A DNA stretch of 44,901 bases from an uncultured Bacteroidales bacterium (GTDB lineage Bacteria; Bacteroidota; Bacteroidia; Bacteroidales; Paludibacteraceae), in NCBI GenBank assembly GCA_946184695.1, contig CAMHGK010000003.1:1-44901 (forward strand). The letters run 5' to 3'. The notes beneath the pieces are model-generated. The model saw only the letters and a list, made by a program, of their open reading frames with translations, was not told the origin of the DNA and made no database searches. Position numbers and translations under genes: made by a program. Position 1 is the stretch's first letter; each line of letters begins with the position of its first letter. Positions 33,213 through 40,928 of this stretch are shown piece by piece.

Positions 33213-34095
33213 TGATTATCGACCTGCGAAAATCGCGAGCTGTCATACCGGATGTGCGAGCAAAGAAGCGGCAGAAAGTTGCCTGATCGGTGAATCCTAA
33301 ATAGTACGCCACTTGCTGTATCTGCATATCATGGCGTGTAGAAAGCAACTGTTTGGCTTGAACTAAAATATATTGTTCAATCCAAGCTTTTGCCGTCACT
33401 CCTACAGCATCGTGTATGAGTTTTGAGAAATACTTGGTGGAAAGGTGCAACTGCTGTGCATAGAAAGAAGCTTCGTGTTGCTCACGATAGTGATGAGCCA
33501 ATAAGTCGCAGAACTCATTGAACAAGATATTGCTTCTTTTGTCAATCGAATTGTTGTTAGCAACTTGCGCTGCAATTGTATTTTCGCGCTCGGGTATGCT
33601 TTGACTGATAAGTTCGTAGGTGATGATTATCAGCTGAATCAGCATCTCACGTCGGTGTGGCAACTGTTCTGTGGGTTTCTCCAAAACAATTTCTATAACA
33701 TCTATCATCTTAGAAATGCTTGCAATCTCTTTCTCGCTAAAGATGCGTGAAGGTGCTATATGGTATTTGCTATAGTTGTGAGATAACATTCGCAGCTTGA
33801 GTTCCTTGAAAAACTCAGCCGACAAGATTATGCGTGTAGCTTTGTAGTCCTGACTGCTCTCTATCGGGTGCAAGATGTGATTAGGCATTATCACTGCCAC
33901 TTCGCCGGCTGTAAACATCACCTCGTTCATGTCGTAGAGCAACTTAGCTTGACCTGAGGTGCAAATCACTACAACCAATTTCCCGGTAGTCATATCCTCT
34001 CCATAAATAGGCAAACGGGATATGTTACGTTGCAAAACGATGTCGGCTTCATGCCTCGGTTCTTCCAATCTAATGATTTTCTCTAATGTGTTCAT
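33202..34095 (-). CDS. AraC-family transcriptional regulator
   Basis: A 297-residue regulator: N-terminal cupin-like sensor domain (KLVVVICTSGQAKLLYDM and HILHPIESSQDYKATRI), then a C-terminal pair of helix-turn-helices (YAQQLHLSTKYFSKLIHDAVG, seen from LHLSTKYFSKLI, and VAYYLGFTDQATFCRFFARTSG from LGFTDQATFCRFF). I chose MNTLEK at 34095; the earlier 34152 frame adds a hydrophobic tail (VIIITLL) with no role in this family. It is coupled to the GT2 gene. It may control the glycan cluster, but no direct evidence is seen. Confidence 0.88.
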   Translation of the reverse strand: MNTLEKIIRLEEPRHEADIVLQRNISRLPIYGEDMTTGKLVVVICTSGQAKLLYDMNEVMFTAGEVAVIMPNHILHPIESSQDYKATRIILSAEFFKELKLRMLSHNYSKYHIAPSRIFSEKEIASISKMIDVIEIVLEKPTEQLPHRREMLIQLIIITYELISQSIPERENTIAAQVANNNSIDKRSNILFNEFCDLLAHHYREQHEASFYAQQLHLSTKYFSKLIHDAVGVTAKAWIEQYILVQAKQLLSTRHDMQIQQVAYYLGFTDQATFCRFFARTSGMTARDFRRSIINEK

Positions 34096-34151
34096 GGCTC
34101 TCTTAGTTGGGAGTTTATAATGTCGCAATAAGGTTATTATTATTACACACA

Positions 34152-34182
34152 ACGCATAAAAGTCTCTTTGACTTTTATGCGT
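34152..34182. terminator. Strong 13-bp hairpin between tRNA-Ala and the AraC gene
   Basis: ACGCATAAAAGTC (34152-34164) and GACTTTTATGCGT (34170-34182) are perfect complements with a five-base loop TCTTT. No U-run follows on either strand. It may terminate the tRNA transcript (minus strand) or serve as an operator for the AraC gene. Confidence 0.6.
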
Positions 34183-34252
34183 CAGATGTTAATTTTGCTT
34201 CCAAAAAAGATTTGAATTAGGTTAGAAACTAATAAAGGAAATATCTTATTAG

Positions 34253-34326
34253 TGGAGCATAGCGGACTCGAACCGCTCACCTCGACACTGCCAGTGTCGC
34301 GCTCTAACCAGATGAGCTAATGCCCC
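34253..34326 (-). tRNA. tRNA-Ala (anticodon GGC)
   Basis: A 74-nt cloverleaf on the minus strand. Acceptor GGGGCAT pairs with ATGCTCC (one G-U), D stem GCTC/GAGC, anticodon stem CGACA/TGTCG with loop CTGGCAG, whose anticodon is GGC (Ala, codon GCC). The T arm AGCGG-TTCGAGT-CCGCT is standard. Discriminator A; CCA is not encoded, as in many Bacteroidota tRNA genes. Promoter lies 63 bp upstream. Confidence 0.97.
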
Positions 34327-34388
34327 CTCTGAGTTATAATATCATTGCCAATCTGCTTGATTTACACTGCTATTTCAAGATTGCGGCG

Positions 34389-34420
34389 CAAAGGTAATAC
34401 ATTATTTTTAATTACACAAA
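34389..34420 (-). promoter_or_regulatory. Promoter of tRNA-Ala
   Basis: Minus-strand TTTG (34420 to 34417), 20 bp, TACCTTTG (34396 to 34389): perfect match, about 63 bp before the first tRNA base. Confidence 0.78.
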
Positions 34421-34521
34421 TACTTTTGCAGATTTTTCTTAAAATGCTCTTTCGCTGCCTCTCTGCTGAGCCCTGATAATATGGCATATTGTTTATACTT
34501 GATGCGGAATTATAGTTGGAG

Positions 34522-34553
34522 TTTGCGAGTATAAAAAAAATAGCTTAAATTTG
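34522..34553 (+). promoter_or_regulatory. Promoter of the YigZ-to-lipoprotein run
   Basis: TTTG (34522-34525), 20 bp, TAAATTTG (34546-34553). Start near 34560, only about 22 nt before the predicted AUC start codon. It also carries the in-frame stop TAA (34546-34548) that bounds the reading frame. Confidence 0.78.
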
Positions 34554-34581
34554 CCGCAAATTTTTTTATTACAATCCAACA

Positions 34582-35187
34582 ATCGATACATATCGAACCA
34601 TATTATCACCGAGCGAAGGACTATACAAAGAAAAAGGCTCTAAGTTCTTAAGTTTTGCTCATCCCATTGGCAGTATTGACGATGCCAAGCGTATAGTGGA
34701 GACTTACCGCAAGCAATACCACGACGCACGGCATGTTTGCTTTGCTTATATTGTTGGAACTGAAAAGCAGTTATTTAGAGTAAATGATGATGGAGAGCCT
34801 TCGGGCACGGCGGGCAAACCTATTTTAGGTCAGATACATGCCCTTGAACTGACCAATACGATAGTGGTGGTGGTGCGCTATTTCGGTGGAATCTTGTTGG
34901 GAACGGGCGGACTTACAGTGGCTTATCGTGAAGCTACTCGTGATGCATTGAGCAAAGCACAAATAGTAACCAAAGACATAATGCAACGAGCAAAAGTAAG
35001 TTTCCCATTGGACAAGACCAACGAGGTCATGCGGCTCATACGCTCAACGCAAGCCACAATAGTCTCGCAAGATTACACCGACAGATATATCTATCTGCTT
35101 GATATTCCCAATGCTTCGGTTCAGAGCTGGCGAAATACCGAATATACTATTAAGGTGGACTTTGCAGATTCAGACATAGAAAGTTGA
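34582..35187 (+). CDS. YigZ/IMPACT family protein, predicted non-canonical AUC start
   Basis: A 201-residue protein of the UPF0029/IMPACT family, a ribosome- or RNA-linked fold whose role in bacteria is not settled. The core is clear: PSEGLYKEKGSKFLSFAHPI, YRKQYHDARHVCFAYIVG, NDDGEPSGTAGKPILGQI and VVVVRYFGGILLGTGGL. The first in-frame conventional start is GTG at 34696, which would drop 38 residues including the conserved SEG-KEKGSKF segment. The sequence immediately before that segment reads I-D-T-Y-R-T-I, where homologues begin M-x-D-T-Y. So the initiator is most simply ATC at 34582, or a point mutation or sequencing error in ATG. No ATG, GTG or TTG exists in frame after the upstream stop. 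Confidence 0.8.
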   Translation: MDTYRTILSPSEGLYKEKGSKFLSFAHPIGSIDDAKRIVETYRKQYHDARHVCFAYIVGTEKQLFRVNDDGEPSGTAGKPILGQIHALELTNTIVVVVRYFGGILLGTGGLTVAYREATRDALSKAQIVTKDIMQRAKVSFPLDKTNEVMRLIRSTQATIVSQDYTDRYIYLLDIPNASVQSWRNTEYTIKVDFADSDIES

Positions 35188-35223
35188 TTTAGACTTATTT
35201 GACAATGATTAAACTATAAAACC

Positions 35224-36387
35224 ATGGATAACAAATTCGACGACATACGCGCCTATGAGCAAGAAGACTTTCTCCTTGTTCGTCAGCAACTGGTATCTAA
35301 TCCCGAGTTTTGCTACATACTTGACATGCTAAGCAAGCAGATGTTTGCGGGAAACAAGCATGTGAGTCTGCTTGACGTGTTCAGAGGATGCGAGAGCGTG
35401 GAGGATGTCGATTGGCGAATTATCATACCTTTGCTTGAGTATGTAGTAAAGCTGACAGCCACCTCTATCAATATCAAAGGCTCAGAAAATATCACTTCAG
35501 CCGGGCAACTATTCCTATCCAACCATAGGGATATCATCCTTGATGCCTCACTGCTGACTATGCTTATCCGCAAGCATAACAATCAGCGTATATATATGGG
35601 TATGGGTACCAACTTATACGTCACCTCATGGATAGAACCGCTGGTCCGACTTGCGAAGTGTTTCTCGGTCAAGCGTGGTGGTACACCGCGCGAGCTGCTT
35701 TCCAACTCTACCCTACTCTCGGAGTATATCGCCGCCATCATTCGCGACAGGCACTCAGGAGTGTGGCTTGCACAGCGGGAAGGACGGGCCAAAGATTCTA
35801 ATGATCTCACTCAACCCGCTCTTATTAAGATGCTCTTGCTTGCTGCCAACAAACAGCTTAGCTTAGACGAGCAAATAGCTCAGCTGCACATAACTCCGGT
35901 GGCTATAAGTTACGAATACGACCCATGCGACTATCTCAAGGCTCGGGAACTTCAGCTCCGACGCGACTACAAGGACTTCCGCAAGACTCCACAAGACGAC
36001 TATGATAGCATGCTGCAAGGTATAAAAGGATATAAGGGCAGAATCAACTACCAGATATGCAAGACTATTGATGACGAAGCAAGACAAATATGCTCAACAC
36101 CTGATACCCGCAACGAACAGATTAACAAAATATGCCATGCTATCGACCAGAAAATCCATTCCGGATATGTCATCTATGAGGTAAACAAAATAGCTTATGA
36201 CTTGCTTCTTTCTACCGACCGCTTTGCAAATGAATATAATCAGGAGCAGAAACATGCATTTGAAAGTTATTTGGCACAGAGATTGCAGCTTATAAATATA
36301 GAGAACAAAGACAATGAGTTTCTCAGGCATAAGCTGCTTGAGATGTATGCCAATCCGCTAATTAACCAAATTGCTGCTGTCAGTTAA
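35224..36387 (+). CDS. PlsC/PlsB-like acyltransferase
   Basis: A 387-residue membrane-associated acyltransferase, probably moving acyl groups to glycerol-phosphate-type acceptors. The active-site block is LFLSNHRDIILDASLL (about residues 98-113), in which His and Asp are separated by five residues instead of four, a Bacteroidota variant. The acceptor-binding block VWLAQREGRAKDSNDL (about 179-194) is well kept. The C-terminal 150 residues are helical, rich in charged residues and not part of the PlsC core. Starts 36 bp after the YigZ gene and precedes coaD by 51 bp. Confidence 0.85.
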   Translation: MDNKFDDIRAYEQEDFLLVRQQLVSNPEFCYILDMLSKQMFAGNKHVSLLDVFRGCESVEDVDWRIIIPLLEYVVKLTATSINIKGSENITSAGQLFLSNHRDIILDASLLTMLIRKHNNQRIYMGMGTNLYVTSWIEPLVRLAKCFSVKRGGTPRELLSNSTLLSEYIAAIIRDRHSGVWLAQREGRAKDSNDLTQPALIKMLLLAANKQLSLDEQIAQLHITPVAISYEYDPCDYLKARELQLRRDYKDFRKTPQDDYDSMLQGIKGYKGRINYQICKTIDDEARQICSTPDTRNEQINKICHAIDQKIHSGYVIYEVNKIAYDLLLSTDRFANEYNQEQKHAFESYLAQRLQLINIENKDNEFLRHKLLEMYANPLINQIAAVS

Positions 36388-36438
36388 ATCAGATAAGGCA
36401 CGTGCTTATTCTTCTCCCAACAAACTAAACTACTTAAT

Positions 36439-36885
36439 ATGAACACTGCTATTTTCCCCGGCACATTCGACCCCTTCACCATCGGGCATGAGAATATCGT
36501 TCGTCGCGGACTTGCCATATTCGATAAAATAGTAATAGGTATAGGCAGGAACGCAGCAAAGAAAGCACTATACTCTGCCGAGCAGAGAAAAGAAGCTATA
36601 GAACAAGTGTTCCATGACCAGAGCAGAGTGAGCGTTGTAGTGTACGAGGGCTTGACCATTGAGTTGGCAAAACAAGTAGGAGCGCGATTTATTCTGCGTG
36701 GAGTCAGAACGATGGCTGACTTTGAGTATGAGCAACAGATGGCGGCAGCTAACCGCCAACTTGCAGACATCGAAACCGTACTATTGTTTACTGAACCTCA
36801 GTTGGCACATATCTCCTCGTCGCTTCTGCGGGACCTGCACTCTCACAACTATGATATCTCCGCGTTTCTGCCCTCAGGCAATTGA
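36439..36885 (+). CDS. coaD: Phosphopantetheine adenylyltransferase
   Basis: Fourth step of coenzyme A synthesis: ATP plus 4'-phosphopantetheine to dephospho-CoA. The 148 residues begin NTAIFPGTFDPFTIGHENIV with the nucleotidyltransferase T/HxGH motif as TIGH. They continue with FILRGVRTMADFEYEQQMAAANRQL (from RGVRTMADFEYEQQ) and end with the ISSSLLRDL motif and a short tail. Length is close to the family norm (about 155-160). Located between the acyltransferase and the S41 protease, a neighbourhood common in Bacteroidota. Confidence 0.96.
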   Translation: MNTAIFPGTFDPFTIGHENIVRRGLAIFDKIVIGIGRNAAKKALYSAEQRKEAIEQVFHDQSRVSVVVYEGLTIELAKQVGARFILRGVRTMADFEYEQQMAAANRQLADIETVLLFTEPQLAHISSSLLRDLHSHNYDISAFLPSGN

Positions 36886-36921
36886 CCTCAATTCTATCAG
36901 AACAATCAAAAGGAAAGAAAA

Positions 36922-38553
36922 ATGACATTATCCCGCCGTATATCTATCATGCTGGTTGCATTTTTGGTGTCTGCAACCATGTTGGCACAACAGCAATCTA
37001 CAAGTGCTGCGAAAAACGCTTTGGAAATATATTCGGACATCCTTCGCCAACTTGACATTAACTATGTTGATACCATCGACTATCTGAAACTCAACGAAGC
37101 GGCTATCAACTATCTGCTATTCCAGCTTGACCCATACACCGTCTATTATTCCAAGAAAAACGACGATGCCTACAAACTGCTCAGCACCGGCAAATACAGC
37201 GGAGTCGGGTCACGGCTCCTCAAAGTAGGCGACTACACATATTTTGCCGAACTATTTGAGAATATGCCTGCACACAAGGCAGGAATACAAGCAGGCGACA
37301 AGATAATAGCAATTGATGGTAAGAATGTTGAAAAGAAGCCTATTGATGAAATCAATAAGAAGTTGCGCGGTGTGGCGGGCGAGCAAATCACGGTACGAGT
37401 TGAGCGCCCGGGAGTTAAGAAACATTTGGATTTTCTTGTTACCCGACAAGAGATAAAACTTCCGGCAGTAGCCCTCTCTACCTTCATCCCTACAACTAAA
37501 GGCGATGTCGGTTACATTGCTTTCACTGACTTCTCGCTCAACTCATCTGATGAGTTCCGCAGAGCCCTTGATGCCTTATCACAACAGAAAGAGCTAAATT
37601 CGCTCATCATCGACCTGAGGGGCAATGGCGGTGGAATAGTGGACGAGGCTGTCAATATATTGTCGAACTTCCTGCCCAAAGACACCAAAGTCACACAAAC
37701 AAAGGGCAAAGACCCTAAGCATAATTTTACCTATATCACTCATACTGAGCCACAATATCCGGACCTGCCTCTTTTTGTGTTAGTGGACAATGAGTCGGCA
37801 TCGGCAAGTGAGATTCTCGCAGGTACTCTGCAAGACCTTGACCGAGCAACCATCATCGGACAACACACCTACGGCAAAGGATTGGTGCAGTCAACGCGAC
37901 CCATTGCCAATGGCGGACATATCAAGCTGACTACCTCCAAATACTACTTGCCTTCCGGCAGATGCATACAAGCTTTCGACTATTCAGAGCGGCGCGAACG
38001 CGGCAATATCCGACGCGTGCCCGACAGCCTTACACATGAGTTCCGTACCGCAAAAGGCAGAATCGTTCGGGACGGCGGGGGCATAAAGCCCGACATAGCG
38101 GCAGCGGACTCTATTTCAAGATATACCATTTGCTATCCGCTGTTTCGCAATAATTGGTTCTTCAAATATGCCGTGCATTACAGAAAGACGCATCTGACCC
38201 TACCCTCGCCCGAACAGTTTGAGGTGAACGACAGCATATTCAATGACTTTGAGCAGTTCCTCAGAGACAATAACTTCACCTACGAATCGGAGACCCACAA
38301 GACCTACCAGAAAATGCTAAAAATAGCGCAATTAGATAAGCTTTCTGATTCCACAATCGAACTGCTACGCTCACTCGAAGATAAACTCAACGACGATTTG
38401 CATACCTCGCTCGTAAACAGCCGAAACGACATCAACCAGCTCTTAGGAGCCGAGCTTATGACCTCATACTATTTCAACAAAGGAAATCGACAGTATATTC
38501 TGCGCTACGACAACGTTCTCAAGCGTGCTATCGAATACATAGAATCAAAATAA
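36922..38553 (+). CDS. S41-family C-terminal processing peptidase
   Basis: A 543-residue secreted or periplasmic protease. Signal peptide residues 1-22 (RISIMLVAFLVSATMLAQ). A PDZ domain spans about residues 90-175 (KYSGVGSRLLKVGDYTYFAEL, AGIQAGDKIIAIDGKNVEKKP). The S41 core follows with ELNSLIIDLRGNGGGIVDEAVNILS, NESASASEILAGT and YGKGLVQS. The catalytic pair is Ser294 (middle Ser of SASAS) and Lys319, spaced 25 residues as in Prc/CtpA. The C-terminal 150 residues are a helical extension. It likely trims or degrades envelope proteins. Confidence 0.94.
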   Translation: MTLSRRISIMLVAFLVSATMLAQQQSTSAAKNALEIYSDILRQLDINYVDTIDYLKLNEAAINYLLFQLDPYTVYYSKKNDDAYKLLSTGKYSGVGSRLLKVGDYTYFAELFENMPAHKAGIQAGDKIIAIDGKNVEKKPIDEINKKLRGVAGEQITVRVERPGVKKHLDFLVTRQEIKLPAVALSTFIPTTKGDVGYIAFTDFSLNSSDEFRRALDALSQQKELNSLIIDLRGNGGGIVDEAVNILSNFLPKDTKVTQTKGKDPKHNFTYITHTEPQYPDLPLFVLVDNESASASEILAGTLQDLDRATIIGQHTYGKGLVQSTRPIANGGHIKLTTSKYYLPSGRCIQAFDYSERRERGNIRRVPDSLTHEFRTAKGRIVRDGGGIKPDIAAADSISRYTICYPLFRNNWFFKYAVHYRKTHLTLPSPEQFEVNDSIFNDFEQFLRDNNFTYESETHKTYQKMLKIAQLDKLSDSTIELLRSLEDKLNDDLHTSLVNSRNDINQLLGAELMTSYYFNKGNRQYILRYDNVLKRAIEYIESK

Positions 38554-38570
38554 ATAAAAAAACATACACA

Positions 38571-40298
38571 ATGAAAACTTATTTTAGACTTGCAGCCCTG
38601 TTGTTTTCAGGGCTTGCACTGCAGAGTTGCCTGACTACTCTGCTCACCGTAACCGAGCCTGCTCCCCGCGTGGTTGAGACGCCCGTAGTTGTCAAGTCGC
38701 CAACGGTTGTATATACGCAACCTGTGGTAACTACAACGACCATCAAGACGCCTGATAACCACTCTACTACGACAGTTATTAAAGTAAATGCCGCAACGCA
38801 GGACCTCTGCTTATATCTTGACCTGAATGCTGTCGGAGTAGCTTTTGCACAAGCGTCTTCCGTGCAAGAGTTCGAGATGATACTCAACTCGTCGCGCTAC
38901 ATGATCTCTAACCTCGACCTCAACCGCGATGGTTTTATAGACTACATACGTGTCATGGAAGTGGTGAACGGCTACAACCACTTGTTTGTGTTGCAATCGG
39001 TGTTGGCTCATAACGTATTCCAAAACTTAGCGACCATCGTCGTTGAGATGGGATACAGCACTCCCTACTGCCAGATTATAGGTGAGCCGTATATATATGG
39101 TACTGCCTATATTGTTCAGCCTGTATTCGTCAAGACACCGTCTATCTATGCTCCCTTGGGCAGGCACAACTACGTAGCTTGGCAGTCGCCGTACTATTGG
39201 AACAACTTCCCATCATACTATGCCAAACCGCAGCCGCAGCCGCTTGGACACTATCAGGCATACGTTACCACCTACATGACCAACAACCACTATTGTCACG
39301 AGGCGACCTTCCCGCATCAGCCACACTTTACCAACTATGAGACTCTGCGTCACCCCGTTTCGCGCACCGACTATCAGACCTCGAATCCGCAGTTGGGTTT
39401 CACCTCGCGCACTGCAAACATCAGCAGCAACAATGGCACCACGCGTAGTCTTAGAAACGCAACCGATGTCAGACAAATAGCGCAAGAGTCAACCACGACT
39501 ACCACTTCGCGCAGCAACAAAAACACCTCCACTAAGTCTGCCAACACCTCCTCGCGAAGCAATAATCAATCATCAACAGCGTCTTCTACACAGCGTTCAG
39601 GCGATGTGAGGTCAGCTAACTCATCATCTTCCACTTCATCCAGTTCGCGCAACAACACCTCCGCCGCCACAACTAATAACGGCTCTACATCGCGAAGCAA
39701 TGCCACAACATCCACACAAGCCTCTTCGTCGTCATCAACATCACGCTCCGGCAATGCCAATAGCAGCGCTGCAAGCAACAGTTCGAAAAACTCCGACACT
39801 AAGTCATCCTCGGCAACCACTCAAAGAACAAGCGACGTGAGATCGGCAACGTCATCCGGTTCGGCTTCTTCATCCTCGCGCAACAACACATCGGCTGCCA
39901 CCACAAATAGCAGTTCTACCTCGCGAACCAATGCAACACCTGCTTCGGCTTCAACATCTACCTCGCGTTCATCATCTACTAACACTTCGCGCGCTGCCGG
40001 TGCCTCATCTGACTCCCGAAGCGGTAACACGTCATCACGAAGTGCCACTACCACAACGACAAAAGTAAACAGCAATGGCACCGTCAAAACCAGGACGTCA
40101 CGTAGCAATGCCGCCGCTCAGGAGCAGAATACGCAATCTACTTCATCGCGTAGCAACAGTACCTCTACACGTAGCTCTAACAGCAGCTCGTCGCGCAGCA
40201 CAAGTGCAACAAGCACTTCTAATCGTAACTCAAGTTCCGGCATCAGCCGTACATCGACCGGTTCCACATCGTCGCGTTCAGGTTCGTCGTCAAGATAG
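38571..40298 (+). CDS. Lipoprotein with a conserved N-terminal domain and a long Ser/Thr/Asn/Arg-rich tail
   Basis: A 575-residue protein I cannot assign to a named family. Signal LFSGLALQSC places the lipid Cys at about residue 20. Residues about 75-200 form a compact hydrophobic/polar domain (DLCLYLDLNAVGVAFAQASS, YMISNLDLNRDGFIDYIRV, which contains a DLNRDGFID calcium-like loop, and a Tyr/Pro-rich YYWNNFPSYYAKPQPQP). From about residue 280 to the end it is low complexity, almost only S, T, N, R, A. A roughly 75-residue block is duplicated within it: DVRSANSSSSTSSSSRNN at about 342 and DVRSATSSGSASSSSRNN at about 420. It probably extends across the outer membrane as a flexible stalk and may be O-glycosylated; this is inference. 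Last gene of its transcript. Confidence 0.78.
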   Translation: MKTYFRLAALLFSGLALQSCLTTLLTVTEPAPRVVETPVVVKSPTVVYTQPVVTTTTIKTPDNHSTTTVIKVNAATQDLCLYLDLNAVGVAFAQASSVQEFEMILNSSRYMISNLDLNRDGFIDYIRVMEVVNGYNHLFVLQSVLAHNVFQNLATIVVEMGYSTPYCQIIGEPYIYGTAYIVQPVFVKTPSIYAPLGRHNYVAWQSPYYWNNFPSYYAKPQPQPLGHYQAYVTTYMTNNHYCHEATFPHQPHFTNYETLRHPVSRTDYQTSNPQLGFTSRTANISSNNGTTRSLRNATDVRQIAQESTTTTTSRSNKNTSTKSANTSSRSNNQSSTASSTQRSGDVRSANSSSSTSSSSRNNTSAATTNNGSTSRSNATTSTQASSSSSTSRSGNANSSAASNSSKNSDTKSSSATTQRTSDVRSATSSGSASSSSRNNTSAATTNSSSTSRTNATPASASTSTSRSSSTNTSRAAGASSDSRSGNTSSRSATTTTTKVNSNGTVKTRTSRSNAAAQEQNTQSTSSRSNSTSTRSSNSSSSRSTSATSTSNRNSSSGISRTSTGSTSSRSGSSSR

Positions 40299-40316
40299 AC
40301 TGACGCTTATATTAAA

Positions 40317-40361
40317 AAAGAGGAGGCTGTCTAACAAGTTTTGTTAGGCAGCCTCCTCTTT
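40317..40361. terminator. Bidirectional terminator between the lipoprotein and rubredoxin genes
   Basis: Stem AAAGAGGAGGCTG (40317-40329) with CAGCCTCCTCTTT (40349-40361), closed further by CTAACA/TGTTAG around a short loop. A and T runs at the two ends let it work on both strands. Confidence 0.92.
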
Positions 40362-40436
40362 GATTAGAAGACGCCATAGGCGAACATTTTTCGGATAATA
40401 GGTTCTGACAAAATTCAGATAGACTCTAAGCCTGCG

Positions 40437-40595
40437 TCAGCACTCTTCAAAATCTTCTTTTCCTACACCACATGTCGGGCATACCCAATCTTCGGGTATG
40501 TCTTCAAACTTAGTTCCGGGTGCTATTCCGCCATCCGGATCTCCAACTGCAGGGTCATATACATAACCGCAAACAGTGCAACGATACTTCTTCAT
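40437..40595 (-). CDS. Rubredoxin (52 residues)
   Basis: A single-domain rubredoxin carrying one Fe(Cys)4 centre and acting as a one-electron carrier in the cytoplasm, in anaerobes often for oxygen or peroxide detoxification. Cys6 and Cys9 are in [15 protein letters not shown], Cys39 and Cys42 in [15 protein letters not shown]; the aromatic and Gly/Pro positions in between ([16 protein letters not shown]) are standard. Length 52 fits the family. Preceded by a 150-nt leader with its own promoter and an 8-bp hairpin. Divergent from pheT. Confidence 0.96.
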   Translation of the reverse strand: MKKYRCTVCGYVYDPAVGDPDGGIAPGTKFEDIPEDWVCPTCGVGKEDFEEC

Positions 40596-40624
40596 AATTG
40601 CCTTATTTTTTTAATTACAAATGT

Positions 40625-40677
40625 GTCCCGCGTAATCAGCAAATACCTATTTGGGGGACTATCAAGACTTAGGTATT
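40625..40677 (-). promoter_or_regulatory. Possible structured leader of the rubredoxin gene
   Basis: On the minus strand, AATACCTA (40677 to 40670) and TAGGTATT (40649 to 40642) form a perfect 8-bp stem. Its 20-nt loop contains GTCCC that is complementary to GGGAC (40629 to 40625) downstream, a possible pseudoknot. The five-base pairing is close to chance level, so this is tentative. Confidence 0.35.
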
Positions 40678-40755
40678 ATTCGACTAAAGTTCTTATGCTT
40701 TCAAAATCATATATTACGCACTTGATTTATTTAATAGCCTTTTTCAAAGGTTATG

Positions 40756-40787
40756 CAAAAGTATTTATATTTTCCCAAACATGCAAA
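40756..40787 (-). promoter_or_regulatory. Promoter of the rubredoxin gene
   Basis: Minus-strand TTTG (40787 to 40784), 20 bp, TACTTTTG (40763 to 40756). Back-to-back with the pheT promoter, only a few bases apart. Confidence 0.72.
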
Positions 40788-40792
40788 TTATT

Positions 40793-40824
40793 CTTGCGCG
40801 AATAAGAAAAAAAATGTAATTTTG
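40793..40824 (+). promoter_or_regulatory. Promoter of pheT
   Basis: CTTG (40793-40796), 20 bp, TAATTTTG (40817-40824). The start is predicted at about 40831, leaving a 98-nt leader. Confidence 0.7.
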
Positions 40825-40836
40825 CGGCGCTTTAGC

Positions 40837-40908
40837 GTCAGTATTTTTTGCGATGTAAGCGCAATCCGTTTCGTTTGGCAAACATCCAATACTGACCACA
40901 AAAACGGA
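40837..40908 (+). promoter_or_regulatory. Predicted pseudoknotted RNA element in the pheT leader
   Basis: GTCAGTATT (40837-40845) and AATACTGAC (40888-40896) form a perfect 9-bp stem. GATGT/ACATC (40852-40856, 40882-40886) can add an inner helix. TCCGTTT in the loop (40865-40871) is perfectly complementary to AAACGGA (40902-40908) just outside the stem, the arrangement of an H-type pseudoknot. It ends 20 nt before the ATG, so it could gate translation. Confidence 0.5.
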
Positions 40909-40928
40909 AAATCAATTAAACTTATTTT

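Noticed and set aside
34421-34428. Plus-strand TACTTTTG box upstream of YigZ
   Set aside because: No -33 partner and about 150 bp from the gene; the perfect promoter at 34522-34553 explains expression.
39374-40108. Long antisense frames opposite the Ser/Thr-rich lipoprotein tail
   Set aside because: They arise from the biased codons of the low-complexity tail and show no independent coding features.
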